The notes beneath the pieces were generated by a model that saw only the letters and a program-made list of their open reading frames with translations, was not told the DNA's origin and did no database searches. DNA of 34,690 nt, taken from positions 1-34,690 of the forward strand of contig SFFB01000023.1 in the NCBI GenBank assembly GCA_004557035.1, read 5' to 3'. How positions within the stretch are numbered: the stretch's first letter is position 1; each line of letters starts with the position of its first letter. Origin of the DNA: Bacteroidales bacterium (GTDB taxonomy: Bacteria; Bacteroidota; Bacteroidia; Bacteroidales; Bacteroidaceae). Positions 25,679 through 32,871 of the stretch are shown here, in pieces. The position numbers were made by a program, and so were the translations under genes.

Positions 25679-26173
25679 ATGAAAAAGACATTCATCACTC
25701 TGCTCTTGGCCCTCGTGGCCGTGTTGCCCACAATGGCCGACGGCCGTGCCGACCTCTCTGCCATCTCTTCGATTGAAGGCGTGCAAGAAGTCAAGTTAGG
25801 CAAAGATATGCTACAGATGGCGATAGCCTCCGGTATGGACATGGGCGAACAAATGGAAGGTATGAGCGCTGAGATGCTTAAGAACGTCAACGAGATGAGC
25901 ATCTATCTGGCTCAAGACGCCACGGCTGCCCCGGTGATTGACGCCTGTGTCAATGAACTTAAGGCCAACAAGTCTTACGAGACGCTCGCAAGTATGAAAA
26001 ACCAAGAAGGCACGGTGGCCATCTATGCCTATCCTGTTGAGGGCGGTTACGACGAACTCTTGATGTTTATCTGTACTGAAGAGACCGGTGCCATAGTGAT
26101 GCAGCTGTTAGGCCAATTTACGCCCGAAATGCTGCAAGAGCTGGTCAAAGCCACTGCCAACGCAGAAGAATGA
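25679..26173 (+). CDS. Small secreted DUF4252-like protein
   Basis: A 164-residue protein with a signal peptide (MKKTFITLLLALVAVLPTMA). The mature part is acidic and Met-rich (MAIASGMDMGEQMEGMSAEM). It ends in a beta-rich region (TVAIYAYPVEGGYDELLMFI and GAIVMQLLGQFTPEM) with the pattern of DUF4252, a Bacteroidetes family of unknown function; the assignment is by eye. It begins 24 bases after the GH2 gene with no promoter between. Its stop is followed by a small perfect hairpin (GGGCGC-TTG-GCGCCC, 26178-26192). Confidence 0.75.
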   Translation: MKKTFITLLLALVAVLPTMADGRADLSAISSIEGVQEVKLGKDMLQMAIASGMDMGEQMEGMSAEMLKNVNEMSIYLAQDATAAPVIDACVNELKANKSYETLASMKNQEGTVAIYAYPVEGGYDELLMFICTEETGAIVMQLLGQFTPEMLQELVKATANAEE

Positions 26174-26177
26174 CCTC

Positions 26178-26192
26178 GGGCGCTTGGCGCCC
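26178..26192 (+). other. Short perfect GC-rich hairpin
   Basis: A 6-bp stem GGGCGC/GCGCCC with loop TTG, in the gap between the DUF4252-like gene and the patatin gene. No U-tract follows, so it is probably not a terminator; it may slow or stabilise the transcript. Confidence 0.4.
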
Positions 26193-26234
26193 AATCTCAC
26201 ACACAAAACAAAGACACGACAAAACTATACCATA

Positions 26235-27125
26235 ATGGCCGCAGATGAAAAACAGAAACCCGGCGTGGCCTTGGTGCTGTCCAGCGGCAGCGCCCGTGGT
26301 TTCGTGCATATCGGAGCCATTGAGGCGCTTGAGCGCGCCGGCTATGAAATCACTTCGGTGGCCGGCACGTCGATGGGAGCCTTGATTGGTGGTATGTATG
26401 CCGCCGGAAAGTTGGCCGAAATCAAAGACTGGCTTGTCTCGCTCGACCGCAAAAAGGTGTTTCAGTTGGTCGACTTTTCATTTAGCCTGAACCATGTGGT
26501 CAAGGGCCGCCGAGTGATGGACGCCATCGCCGAGATTGTGCCCGACACCGACATCTCCCAACTGCCCATCCCCTTTTGCGCTGTGGCCGCCGACGTGCAG
26601 CACGGCGAGGAGATAGACTTCCGGGAAGGCAGTCTGCTCAAAGCCGTACGGGCCTCTATCTCTCTTCCGTCCATCCTTAGGCCGATGCATACCGACGGCC
26701 GGATATTGATAGACGGCGGTGCGGTCAATCCCATACCGCTCAATCGCGTGAAACGTCACGATGGCGACATCCTTGTGGCCATCAACGTCAATGCCCCTGC
26801 CGACCCCGTCTACGACCTCATTCGCCGTCAGGCCAAGCAGCGTCTCAAGGCTGCCGGGTCGTCGCTCTGGCAAAAACTCATCCCCGACCCGGAGATGGCC
26901 GACAGCAACTACTACACGCTACTCTCCAACACGTTCTCGCTGATGATACAGTCCAACACCGAGCGAGCGCTCCAAATCACACCACCCGACATCCGCGTGG
27001 ACATTCCCGTCAACCGCTTTGGCGAGTTCGACTACGACCGTGCCGGACGCATTGTCCGCGTGGGACGTATGGCTATGAAGCGTGCCATCGAAGCCTACGA
27101 AAGCCGAATGACTGCCACGTCTTGA
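26235..27125 (+). CDS. Patatin-like phospholipase/esterase
   Basis: A 296-residue protein without a signal peptide. It has a Ser-Asp dyad: the nucleophile Ser46 in GTSMG and Asp160 in DGGAVNPIPL, with the oxyanion loop at SSGSARGFVHIG near the N terminus. This is the layout of bacterial RssA/YchK-type patatins, which hydrolyse acyl esters of phospholipids or lipoproteins. The loop has Ser where most members have Gly (GGGARG), a conservative change. The C-terminal region (FSLMIQSNTERALQITPPDI, then MKRAIEAYESRM) is typical of the Bacteroidetes group. The start is the ATG at 26235, because the in-frame extension upstream covers the intergenic hairpin and has no family similarity. The cellular substrate is unknown. 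Confidence 0.92.
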   Translation: MAADEKQKPGVALVLSSGSARGFVHIGAIEALERAGYEITSVAGTSMGALIGGMYAAGKLAEIKDWLVSLDRKKVFQLVDFSFSLNHVVKGRRVMDAIAEIVPDTDISQLPIPFCAVAADVQHGEEIDFREGSLLKAVRASISLPSILRPMHTDGRILIDGGAVNPIPLNRVKRHDGDILVAINVNAPADPVYDLIRRQAKQRLKAAGSSLWQKLIPDPEMADSNYYTLLSNTFSLMIQSNTERALQITPPDIRVDIPVNRFGEFDYDRAGRIVRVGRMAMKRAIEAYESRMTATS

Positions 27126-27189
27126 ATGCCATTGTCCAGACGCCGTATAGTATTCATTTGAGCTATTAACCCAAAAACAAACCCACTTC

Positions 27190-27213
27190 TTTGTAGCTCC
27201 ACTTGGCTACAAA
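27190..27213 (+). other. Hairpin upstream of the GHL10 gene
   Basis: An 8-bp perfect stem TTTGTAGC/GCTACAAA with an 8-base loop, ending 13 bases before the ATG at 27227. It could affect translation start or mark the end of the patatin transcript; there is no U-tract. Confidence 0.4.
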
Positions 27214-27226
27214 CTGTTATTTACCA

Positions 27227-28816
27227 ATGAAAACCAACCGACTTCTACTCTCCCTCTTTTTATTGTCTTTCGTCTTCAATGCCCTTTCGGCCCAGACCGT
27301 GCCCACTGCGCCTAAGCGTGAGTTTCGCGGCGCGTGGATACAAATCATCAACGGCCAGTTTCAGGGTATGGACCGCGACGCGATGCAAGGCAATCTTACC
27401 CGTCAGCTTGACGAACTGCAACGCTGTGGTGTCAACACGATTATCTTTCAGGTGAGAGGTGAAGCCGATGCGCTCTATCAGAGTCCCTACGAACCGTGGT
27501 CGCGTTTTCTCACCGGCACACAGGGACGTGCGCCTATGCCTTATTGGGACCCGTTGGCCTGGATGACGGCCGAGTGCCACCGCCGTGGTATGGAGTTGCA
27601 TGCATGGATAAACCCGTTCAGAGCCAAAACCAAGGGGACGAAAGAGATTGCCTCAACACATTATTTGGCCCGCCATCGCGAGCGTTGTTTCTATTATGAC
27701 GACTTGGCCATCATCGACCCTGGTCTGCCCGAAAACCGCGAATACATCTGTCGCATAGCTGCCGACATCGTGCGGCGCTACGACGTTGACGGTCTCCATA
27801 TCGACGACTATTTTTACCCCTATCCGGCTGCTGGCAAGGCCATTCCCGACGATGCCACCTTTGCGCGCTACAGCAACGGCCTTACCGACCGAGGCGACTG
27901 GCGCCGTCAGAATGTCAACCGCTTTATGCAGATGCTTCACGACTCTATCCACGCCGTCAAGCCGTGGGTGAAATTCGGCGTTTCGCCTTTTGGCATCTAC
28001 CACAATGCCCGTCAGGGCGACAACCTGCCCGGAAGCCGCACAGGCGGTTTGCAAAACTACGACGACCTCTATGCCGACGTGCTCTACTGGACCAATCAGG
28101 GATGGGTGGACTATCTGGTGCCGCAAATCTATTGGGAAATCGGGCACAAGGTGGCCGACTATGACACGCTCATCAAGTGGTGGTCGCGCTACGCCTCAAA
28201 GCGTCCGCTTGTCATAGGTCAGGACGTGGAGCGTACGGTCAAGGCCAAAGACCTCAACAACCCCTCTCTCAACCAGTTGCCCGAGAAGATGAGGCTGCAG
28301 CGTACCTTGCCGGGCGTCGTAGGTAGCTGTCTGTGGTATTCGGCTGCTGTGGTGCGCAACGAAGGCCGTTTTGCCGACGCCCTCAAAAGCCTCTACCACA
28401 CCACCATCGCCCTTCAGCCCGCTATGCCTTTCATCGACGGGAAAGCTCCCGGCAAACCGCGCAGCGTCAAGGCCATGTGGATGCCCGACGGTTATTATCT
28501 GTTCTGGACTGCGCCTAAGGTCAAAAACGCCAAACGCTTTGCCGACGGCACCACCAGCCCGTGGGGAGCCGACGGCCGTATGCGGCCCGATGCCGCTCAA
28601 TATGAAATGGACAAGGCCCATAGCTATGCCGTCTATCGCTTTGAGCCCGGCGAGAAGGTAGACCTCTCCAGAGCCGACCGCCTATTGACCGTGACGTCTG
28701 AAACGATGCTCAAACTGCCCTACGACGGTGGGCATCAGAAATACACCTATGTCGTGACGGCACTCGACCGACTCCAAAACGAGTCAAAACCTGTGAAGAA
28801 AACGGTACGCCTTTGA
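27227..28816 (+). CDS. Secreted GHL10/DUF187 glycoside hydrolase-like protein with FN3-like C terminus
   Basis: A 529-residue protein with a signal peptide (LLLSLFLLSFVFNALSAQ). Residues about 30-390 are a DUF187/GHL10 TIM barrel: FRGAWIQIINGQFQG, GVNTIIFQVRGEADALYQS, HAWINPFRAKTKG and the probable active-site strand VDGLHIDDYFYPYP with two Asp residues, then FGVSPFGIYHNA. E. coli DigH, in this family, cleaves glycan strands of peptidoglycan that lack stem peptides; that role is plausible here but inferred. The last 120 residues (PGKPRSVKAMWMPDGYYLFW to YVVTALDRLQNESKPV) look like a fibronectin type III domain. The start at 27227 is chosen because it begins the signal peptide. It follows the patatin gene by about 100 bases. 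Confidence 0.93.
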   Translation: MKTNRLLLSLFLLSFVFNALSAQTVPTAPKREFRGAWIQIINGQFQGMDRDAMQGNLTRQLDELQRCGVNTIIFQVRGEADALYQSPYEPWSRFLTGTQGRAPMPYWDPLAWMTAECHRRGMELHAWINPFRAKTKGTKEIASTHYLARHRERCFYYDDLAIIDPGLPENREYICRIAADIVRRYDVDGLHIDDYFYPYPAAGKAIPDDATFARYSNGLTDRGDWRRQNVNRFMQMLHDSIHAVKPWVKFGVSPFGIYHNARQGDNLPGSRTGGLQNYDDLYADVLYWTNQGWVDYLVPQIYWEIGHKVADYDTLIKWWSRYASKRPLVIGQDVERTVKAKDLNNPSLNQLPEKMRLQRTLPGVVGSCLWYSAAVVRNEGRFADALKSLYHTTIALQPAMPFIDGKAPGKPRSVKAMWMPDGYYLFWTAPKVKNAKRFADGTTSPWGADGRMRPDAAQYEMDKAHSYAVYRFEPGEKVDLSRADRLLTVTSETMLKLPYDGGHQKYTYVVTALDRLQNESKPVKKTVRL

Positions 28817-28862
28817 CAGACACACCGCCCAGCATAATCATTAAACAGACCCTTAACCCCTT

Positions 28863-31289
28863 ATGAGAGTATTGAAGTTTGGCGGTTCCTCGGTGGGAAC
28901 CATTGCCTCCATAAACCAAGTGAAGCAAATCGTCGAGTCGGTCTCCGGCCCCGTGGTAGTCGTGGTGTCGGCTCTTGGCGGCTTTACCGACCAGCTCATC
29001 CGCATTTCTCAGATGGCTGCCACGGCCGATATGGGCTATCTCGATAGTGTCGAGTCGGCCCGTCAGCGCCACGTCGAAATGGTCCGTGCCGTCGTCCCGG
29101 CAGGCCAGACTGCCGAGGTGGAAGACCGTGTCGAGGCGCTTTTTGGTGAGTTGAAGAGCATCCTTCACGGCGTGAGTCTCATCCAAGACCTCACCCCCAA
29201 GACTGCCGATGCCATTGTGGCCTATGGCGAGCGCCTCTCGTCCATCATTTGTGCGTCGATAATCGACGGTGCCCGCTGGTTTGACTCGCGCACGTTTATC
29301 AAAACCACACGCCAAGAGGGCAAACATATCGTCAACCTTACCGAAACCTACGACCTTGTGCGGCAGACACTCAGTCATCAGGCCGACCGTATCGTCGTGG
29401 GCGGTTTCATCGCTTCCGACCTCGCCACCGGCGTCACCACCAACCTCGGTCGTGGTGGTTCAGACTACACCGCCTCCATCATAGCCGCCGCACTTAAAGC
29501 CGAGGCCTTGGAGATCTGGACCGACGTAGACGGTTTCCTCACCGCCGACCCCCGCATCATCCCCACCGCCTATACCATCCCCCAACTTTCATACAGCGAA
29601 GCCACCGAGTTGTGCAACTTCGGCGCCAAGGTGGTCTATCCGCCCACCATCTTCCCCGTTTGTGCCGAAGACATCCCCATTTACGTCAAAAACACCTTCA
29701 ATCCCACAGCCACCGGCAGTGTCATCAAGCGCGACGCCGACGTCTCGGCCCGTCCCATCCGTGGCATCTCGTCGGTCAACGATATGAGTATGCTGACCGT
29801 CAGCGGCTTCTCGATGGTGGGCGTGATTGGTGTCAACCGCCGCATCTTCACCACGCTGGCTGCCGGCGGCATCAGTGTGTTCATGGTGGCACAGACGGCG
29901 TCTGAAACCAGCACCTCCATCTGTATGACTCCGGCCGACGGTGAAAAAGCCTGCCGCCTGCTCGACGAGGAGTTCAGTCAGGAGATTGCCAACGGCTCGA
30001 TGAATGCCTGTCAACTTACCTGTGGTCTGGCCACCGTGGCAGCCGTCGGTGAGCGAATGAAGTGCACCCCCGGCATAGCCGGAAAACTCTTCAGCGTTTT
30101 GGGACGCAACGGCATCAGCATTTGTGCCGTTGCACTGGGCGCCCTCGAAATGAACCTCTCGTTTGTCATCGACCGCAGCCAGCTGAGCAAGGCACTGACC
30201 GTGTTGCATAACAGTTTCTTCCTCAGCGACTATCAAGAGCTCAATCTCTTTGTCTGTGGCACCGGCACTGTGGGCGGCAGCCTCTTGGGGCAGATTGCTG
30301 CACAGCGAGAGCAACTCATGAAAGAGAAAGGCTTGAAAATAAACCTTGTCGGCGTATGTGGCAGTCGCAAGGCCGCCTATCATCCCGACGGCATTGACTT
30401 CGCCCACTACCGGGAAGCGATGGACGAGGGCCAACCCGGCGGCGTAGAGCATATGGTCAATACCATAAAACGTATGAATGTCTGCAACCCCGTTTTCGTG
30501 GACTGTACGGCCAGCGAGGCTGTGGCGGCACAATATGGCACCCTGCTGGCCGGCAATGTCTCGGTGGTGGCTGCCAACAAGATAGCTGCTTCGTCGGCCT
30601 ACGACAACTATCTCATGCTCAAGCACACGGCCCGCGAGCGCGGCGTGAAATGGCTCTTCGAGACCAACGTCGGCGCCGGCTTGCCCATCATCAATACCAT
30701 CGGCGATCTCACCGCCTCGGGCGACCGCATACTGGCCATTGAGGCCGTACTGAGTGGCACACTCAACTTCGTGTTCAATACCCTCTCGGCCGACGTCACG
30801 CTCAGCCGTGCCGTCAAGATGGCCCAAGAGATGGGCTACAGCGAGCCCGACCCGCGCATCGACCTTTCCGGCAAAGACGTCATCCGTAAACTCACTATTC
30901 TGGTGCGCGAGAGCGGCTATCGCTTGGAGACCGACGACGTGGAGCGCCACCTGTTTATCCCCGACCATCTTTTCGAAGGCAGCCTCGACGCTTTCTGGGC
31001 CGGTTTGCCGGCACTCGACGCCGAGTTTGAGGCCAATCGTCGCCGCCTCGTGGCCGAAGGCAAATGCTGGCGCTTTGTGGCCAGATGGGCCGACGGAAAA
31101 GGTTCGGTGGGACTTAAGGAAATACCTCAGGGCCATCCCTTCTACGACCTCGAAGGTTCCAACAACATCATCACCCTCACCACCGAGCGCTACCGCGAAT
31201 ACCCCATGCTCATTCAGGGCTACGGAGCCGGAGCCGACGTCACCGCCGCCGGCGTCTTTGCCGACATCATGCGCGTGGCCAACATCTAA
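28863..31289 (+). CDS. thrA: Bifunctional aspartate kinase / homoserine dehydrogenase
   Basis: An 808-residue fusion enzyme for the first and third steps of the threonine/methionine branch. The aspartokinase part begins VLKFGGSSVG and has GRGGSDYTASIIAAALKAE and WTDVDGFLTADPR. Two ACT regulatory regions lie at about residues 300-450 (MVGVIGVNRRIFTTLAAGGI and TPGIAGKLFSVLGRNGISI). The dehydrogenase begins near 462 with the NAD(P) loop CGTGTVGGSL, and has TNVGAGLPIINTI and LSGTLNFVFNTL. No leader peptide or attenuator is seen in the 46-base gap before it. No thrB or thrC follows; the gene ends before the terminator at 31404-31446. Threonine feedback control is expected from the ACT domains. Confidence 0.98.
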   Translation: MRVLKFGGSSVGTIASINQVKQIVESVSGPVVVVVSALGGFTDQLIRISQMAATADMGYLDSVESARQRHVEMVRAVVPAGQTAEVEDRVEALFGELKSILHGVSLIQDLTPKTADAIVAYGERLSSIICASIIDGARWFDSRTFIKTTRQEGKHIVNLTETYDLVRQTLSHQADRIVVGGFIASDLATGVTTNLGRGGSDYTASIIAAALKAEALEIWTDVDGFLTADPRIIPTAYTIPQLSYSEATELCNFGAKVVYPPTIFPVCAEDIPIYVKNTFNPTATGSVIKRDADVSARPIRGISSVNDMSMLTVSGFSMVGVIGVNRRIFTTLAAGGISVFMVAQTASETSTSICMTPADGEKACRLLDEEFSQEIANGSMNACQLTCGLATVAAVGERMKCTPGIAGKLFSVLGRNGISICAVALGALEMNLSFVIDRSQLSKALTVLHNSFFLSDYQELNLFVCGTGTVGGSLLGQIAAQREQLMKEKGLKINLVGVCGSRKAAYHPDGIDFAHYREAMDEGQPGGVEHMVNTIKRMNVCNPVFVDCTASEAVAAQYGTLLAGNVSVVAANKIAASSAYDNYLMLKHTARERGVKWLFETNVGAGLPIINTIGDLTASGDRILAIEAVLSGTLNFVFNTLSADVTLSRAVKMAQEMGYSEPDPRIDLSGKDVIRKLTILVRESGYRLETDDVERHLFIPDHLFEGSLDAFWAGLPALDAEFEANRRRLVAEGKCWRFVARWADGKGSVGLKEIPQGHPFYDLEGSNNIITLTTERYREYPMLIQGYGAGADVTAAGVFADIMRVANI

Positions 31290-31349
31290 TAGAACGGCCG
31301 CCGCCTTTTGTCTTTTTCCCTTCCTCGTTTTCGGATTATATTTGCCATA

Positions 31350-31446
31350 GAAGAGAAGAAGACCGCTCCTCAAACAGGCGAAACGCCACAGGTTCTGCAC
31401 CTTACGGGGATACTGACAGAATTTACAGTCAGTATCCCCGTTTTTT
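31350..31446 (+). ncRNA. Candidate small RNA between thrA and its terminator
   Basis: A -7 box TATATTTG (31337-31344), with TTTC at the -33 position and an 18-base spacer, precedes about 95 bases. These contain a purine-rich start, a small hairpin GGCG-AAA-CGCC (about 31378-31388) and a strong intrinsic terminator. There is no open reading frame with a recognisable product. It is a structural prediction only; the terminator alone could serve thrA. Confidence 0.3.
31404..31446 (+). terminator. Strong intrinsic terminator after thrA
   Basis: A perfect 14-bp stem ACGGGGATACTGAC (31404-31417) with its complement (31428-31441), a 10-base loop, and six T ending at 31446. Confidence 0.9.
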
Positions 31447-31636
31447 CTGTCCTTATGCCGGGAACTTTTTCCCTTATGAACGGCCGTTTTCGTCAGTTCT
31501 CGTCCCTTCCGCCGTGGCTTCCTTTCGGCCTTTTCCTGTTTCCATCATTTTTTCAAAGCATTTTTGTCTCTTTTGGCCGGTGGTTTTGTCTCATAGCAAT
31601 ACGCCAAGTCAATAGTTTTACGCTTGCAGTATCCAC

Positions 31637-31664
31637 AAAAAAACGTCCCGATGTTGTCGGGACG
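31637..31664 (-). terminator. Terminator of the Cys/Lys-rich protein gene
   Basis: On the minus strand the stem CGTCCCGA-CAACA-TCGGGACG (31644-31664) is followed by seven T. It lies about 30 bases after the stop codon. Confidence 0.85.
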
Positions 31665-31695
31665 CTTTATCGTAGTGCAGAAAAGCAGGTGCGGC

Positions 31696-31944
31696 TTATT
31701 TCTTTTCGCAAGCCTTCTTGCATTCAGTGGCTTTGGTGCATTTTGCGGCTTTGGTGCATTTTTTATCACCTTTCTTGTTGCACTTCTTTTCGCAGGCTTT
31801 CTTGCAGTCCTTGTCGCACTTCTTGTCTTTCTTCTGACAGCATTCGGTCTTGTCACATTTCTTTTCGCATTTCTTGACGGGAGTCTGTGCGCCGAGGCTC
31901 AGGCAGAAGGCGGCCATAGCGGCCATAAGCATAAATTTTTTCAT
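31696..31944 (-). CDS. Secreted Cys/Lys-rich microprotein
   Basis: An 82-residue protein. The first 20 residues are a clear signal peptide (MKKFMLMAAMAAFCLSLGAQ). The mature part of about 62 residues holds 12 Cys and more than 20 Lys in short repeated blocks such as KKCEKKC, KKCDKDCKKACEKKC and KCTKAAKCTKATECKKAC. There are almost no hydrophobic residues. Such spacing suggests metal binding or a disulfide-cross-linked basic peptide, but I know no named family for it. It has its own -7 box (32033-32040) and intrinsic terminator (31637-31664), so it is a stand-alone transcript. The coding frame has clean start, signal and stop, which argues that it is real despite the low complexity. Confidence 0.8.
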   Translation of the reverse strand: MKKFMLMAAMAAFCLSLGAQTPVKKCEKKCDKTECCQKKDKKCDKDCKKACEKKCNKKGDKKCTKAAKCTKATECKKACEKK

Positions 31945-32032
31945 AGTTTGCAGAGTTTTAATGATGTTTTTACTGATGAGGTTGTGGCATCAAGGGTGAG
32001 CCGTAAGCTATTCCGGTAATGCCCCAACGCCG

Positions 32033-32040
32033 CAAAGATA
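32033..32040 (-). promoter_or_regulatory. -7 box of the Cys/Lys-rich protein gene
   Basis: The minus strand reads TATCTTTG, an exact TAnnTTTG match. Initiation near 32028 gives a leader of about 84 bases. No -33 TTTG at the normal distance. Confidence 0.55.
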
Positions 32041-32049
32041 TAAAGAAAT

Positions 32050-32085
32050 GGTCTTTTCTGTCACTATTAAAGGACAAAAAAGACC
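32050..32085 (-). terminator. Terminator of the biotin enzyme operon
   Basis: An inverted repeat GGTCTTTT/AAAAGACC (8 bp), one mismatch, then TGTC/GACA (4 bp) with a 10-base loop. It lies 26 bases after the biotin carrier stop. The minus strand continues ATTTCTTTA, a weak U-tract. Confidence 0.6.
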
Positions 32086-32111
32086 AAAAAATGTGTGGTT
32101 ATGTTGTTTCT

Positions 32112-32573
32112 TTAACCAATCGTAATCAAGGTGGTACCCTCCATCACGCTGTCGCCGGCGGCTACGCAGATGCCGGTGACCTTGCCGTCACATTCGGCGG
32201 TGATGTTGTTTTCCATCTTCATGGCTTCGAGCACGAGAACGGTCTCGCCCTTCTTGACACTCTGTCCCATAGCCACCAAAATCTTGGCAACGACACCGGG
32301 CAGGGGAGCCTTCACCGGAGCACCTTCGCCGGGACCGGCAGCCGGGGCTGCAGCAGGTGCAGCAGGTGCGGCGGCGGGAGCAGCTGCGGCAGGGGCCGCG
32401 GCGGGAGCGTCGGCGGCTGCCTGTGTAGGGAGATCTTCTTCTACGAGCGTAGAGCCTTGCATCTCCACCTCAAACGGGATGCCGTTCACCTCTACTTGGG
32501 CGATGTTGCCCTTTATGCTATCGATGGTGACGTCGTATTGCAGGCCACCTATCTTGTATTTGTATTGTTTCAT
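32112..32573 (-). CDS. Biotin carrier subunit of a decarboxylase/carboxylase
   Basis: A 153-residue protein. The N-terminal ~45 residues (YKYKIGGLQYDVTIDSIKGN) are the small beta domain found in Bacteroidetes decarboxylase carrier subunits. Residues about 50-85 are a flexible Ala/Pro linker. The C-terminal biotinyl domain has the motif EAMKMEN with the biotin-accepting Lys119, 34 residues from the end as usual. It shuttles carboxyl groups between the carboxyltransferase encoded at 32872-34425 and a partner. It is the last gene of the operon, 21 bases after the small subunit gene. It could serve methylmalonyl-CoA decarboxylase (MmdC-like) or an acyl-CoA carboxylase. Confidence 0.93.
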   Translation of the reverse strand: MKQYKYKIGGLQYDVTIDSIKGNIAQVEVNGIPFEVEMQGSTLVEEDLPTQAAADAPAAAPAAAAPAAAPAAPAAAPAAGPGEGAPVKAPLPGVVAKILVAMGQSVKKGETVLVLEAMKMENNITAECDGKVTGICVAAGDSVMEGTTLITIG

Positions 32574-32594
32574 AATGTTTTGTGGGACTTTTTG

Positions 32595-32858
32595 TCAGAT
32601 TGTGTTCATCAAATGCTGAGGGTCAGACCAGCTTGAGCCGGCACCTGAGAGGGTGATGACGCCGGGTTCGTCGTCGTGCACCACTTCGACTTCGCGCTCA
32701 ATGAGGGCCAGGGCGATGACGGCGGCATAGGCCGGCATGTCTTCCTCTGCAACGGTCGGGTGGGCGCCGTCTACGAGCACGTCGGCAATGGTGCCTCTGC
32801 GGTCGTCAACTTTCACGCGGATGACTTGGCCGTTGATGCGGTATTCAAAGTTTTTCAT
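32595..32858 (-). CDS. Small subunit of the biotin enzyme operon (carrier-like N terminus, OadG-like tail)
   Basis: An 87-residue protein starting at 32858, 13 bases after the carboxyltransferase gene. Residues 1-30 (MKNFEYRINGQVIRVKVDD) resemble the N terminus of the adjacent biotin carrier (MKQYKYKIGG). The C-terminal part (YAAVIALALIEREVEVVHDD, then SSWSDPQHLMN) resembles the soluble tail of Bacteroidetes OadG/gamma-type subunits. No membrane helix and no biotin Lys motif are present. I infer an assembly subunit; the similarity is by eye and the protein would usually be annotated hypothetical. A longer frame beginning at 32936 overlaps the carboxyltransferase and is not favoured. Confidence 0.75.
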   Translation of the reverse strand: MKNFEYRINGQVIRVKVDDRRGTIADVLVDGAHPTVAEEDMPAYAAVIALALIEREVEVVHDDEPGVITLSGAGSSWSDPQHLMNTI

Positions 32859-32871
32859 TGCTGAGTGTGTT

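Larger units (their letters stand above)
31337..31477. repeat. Related element, copy C (after thrA, opposite orientation)
   Basis: It has the same order of parts as copies A and B but reversed. A plus-strand box TATATTTG (31337-31344) is followed by purine-rich AGAAGAGAAGAAGA and the terminator at 31404-31446. Read on the minus strand are 21-base units at 31457-31477 (starting ATAAGGGAAA), 31436-31456 (ATAAGGACAG) and 31415-31435 (ATACTGACTG). By-eye identity with copy A over 40 bases is about 70 percent; the rest of the element is not clearly alignable. Confidence 0.4.

Noticed and set aside
28817..28862. Threonine/isoleucine attenuator before thrA
   Set aside because: The gap is 46 bases and holds no leader peptide with Thr/Ile codons and no terminator hairpin.
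29589..31400. 603-codon open frame on the minus strand across thrA
   Set aside because: It is antisense to a gene with complete aspartokinase and homoserine dehydrogenase motifs, and its translation is low-complexity and matches no family. Long antisense frames are expected in GC-rich coding sequence.
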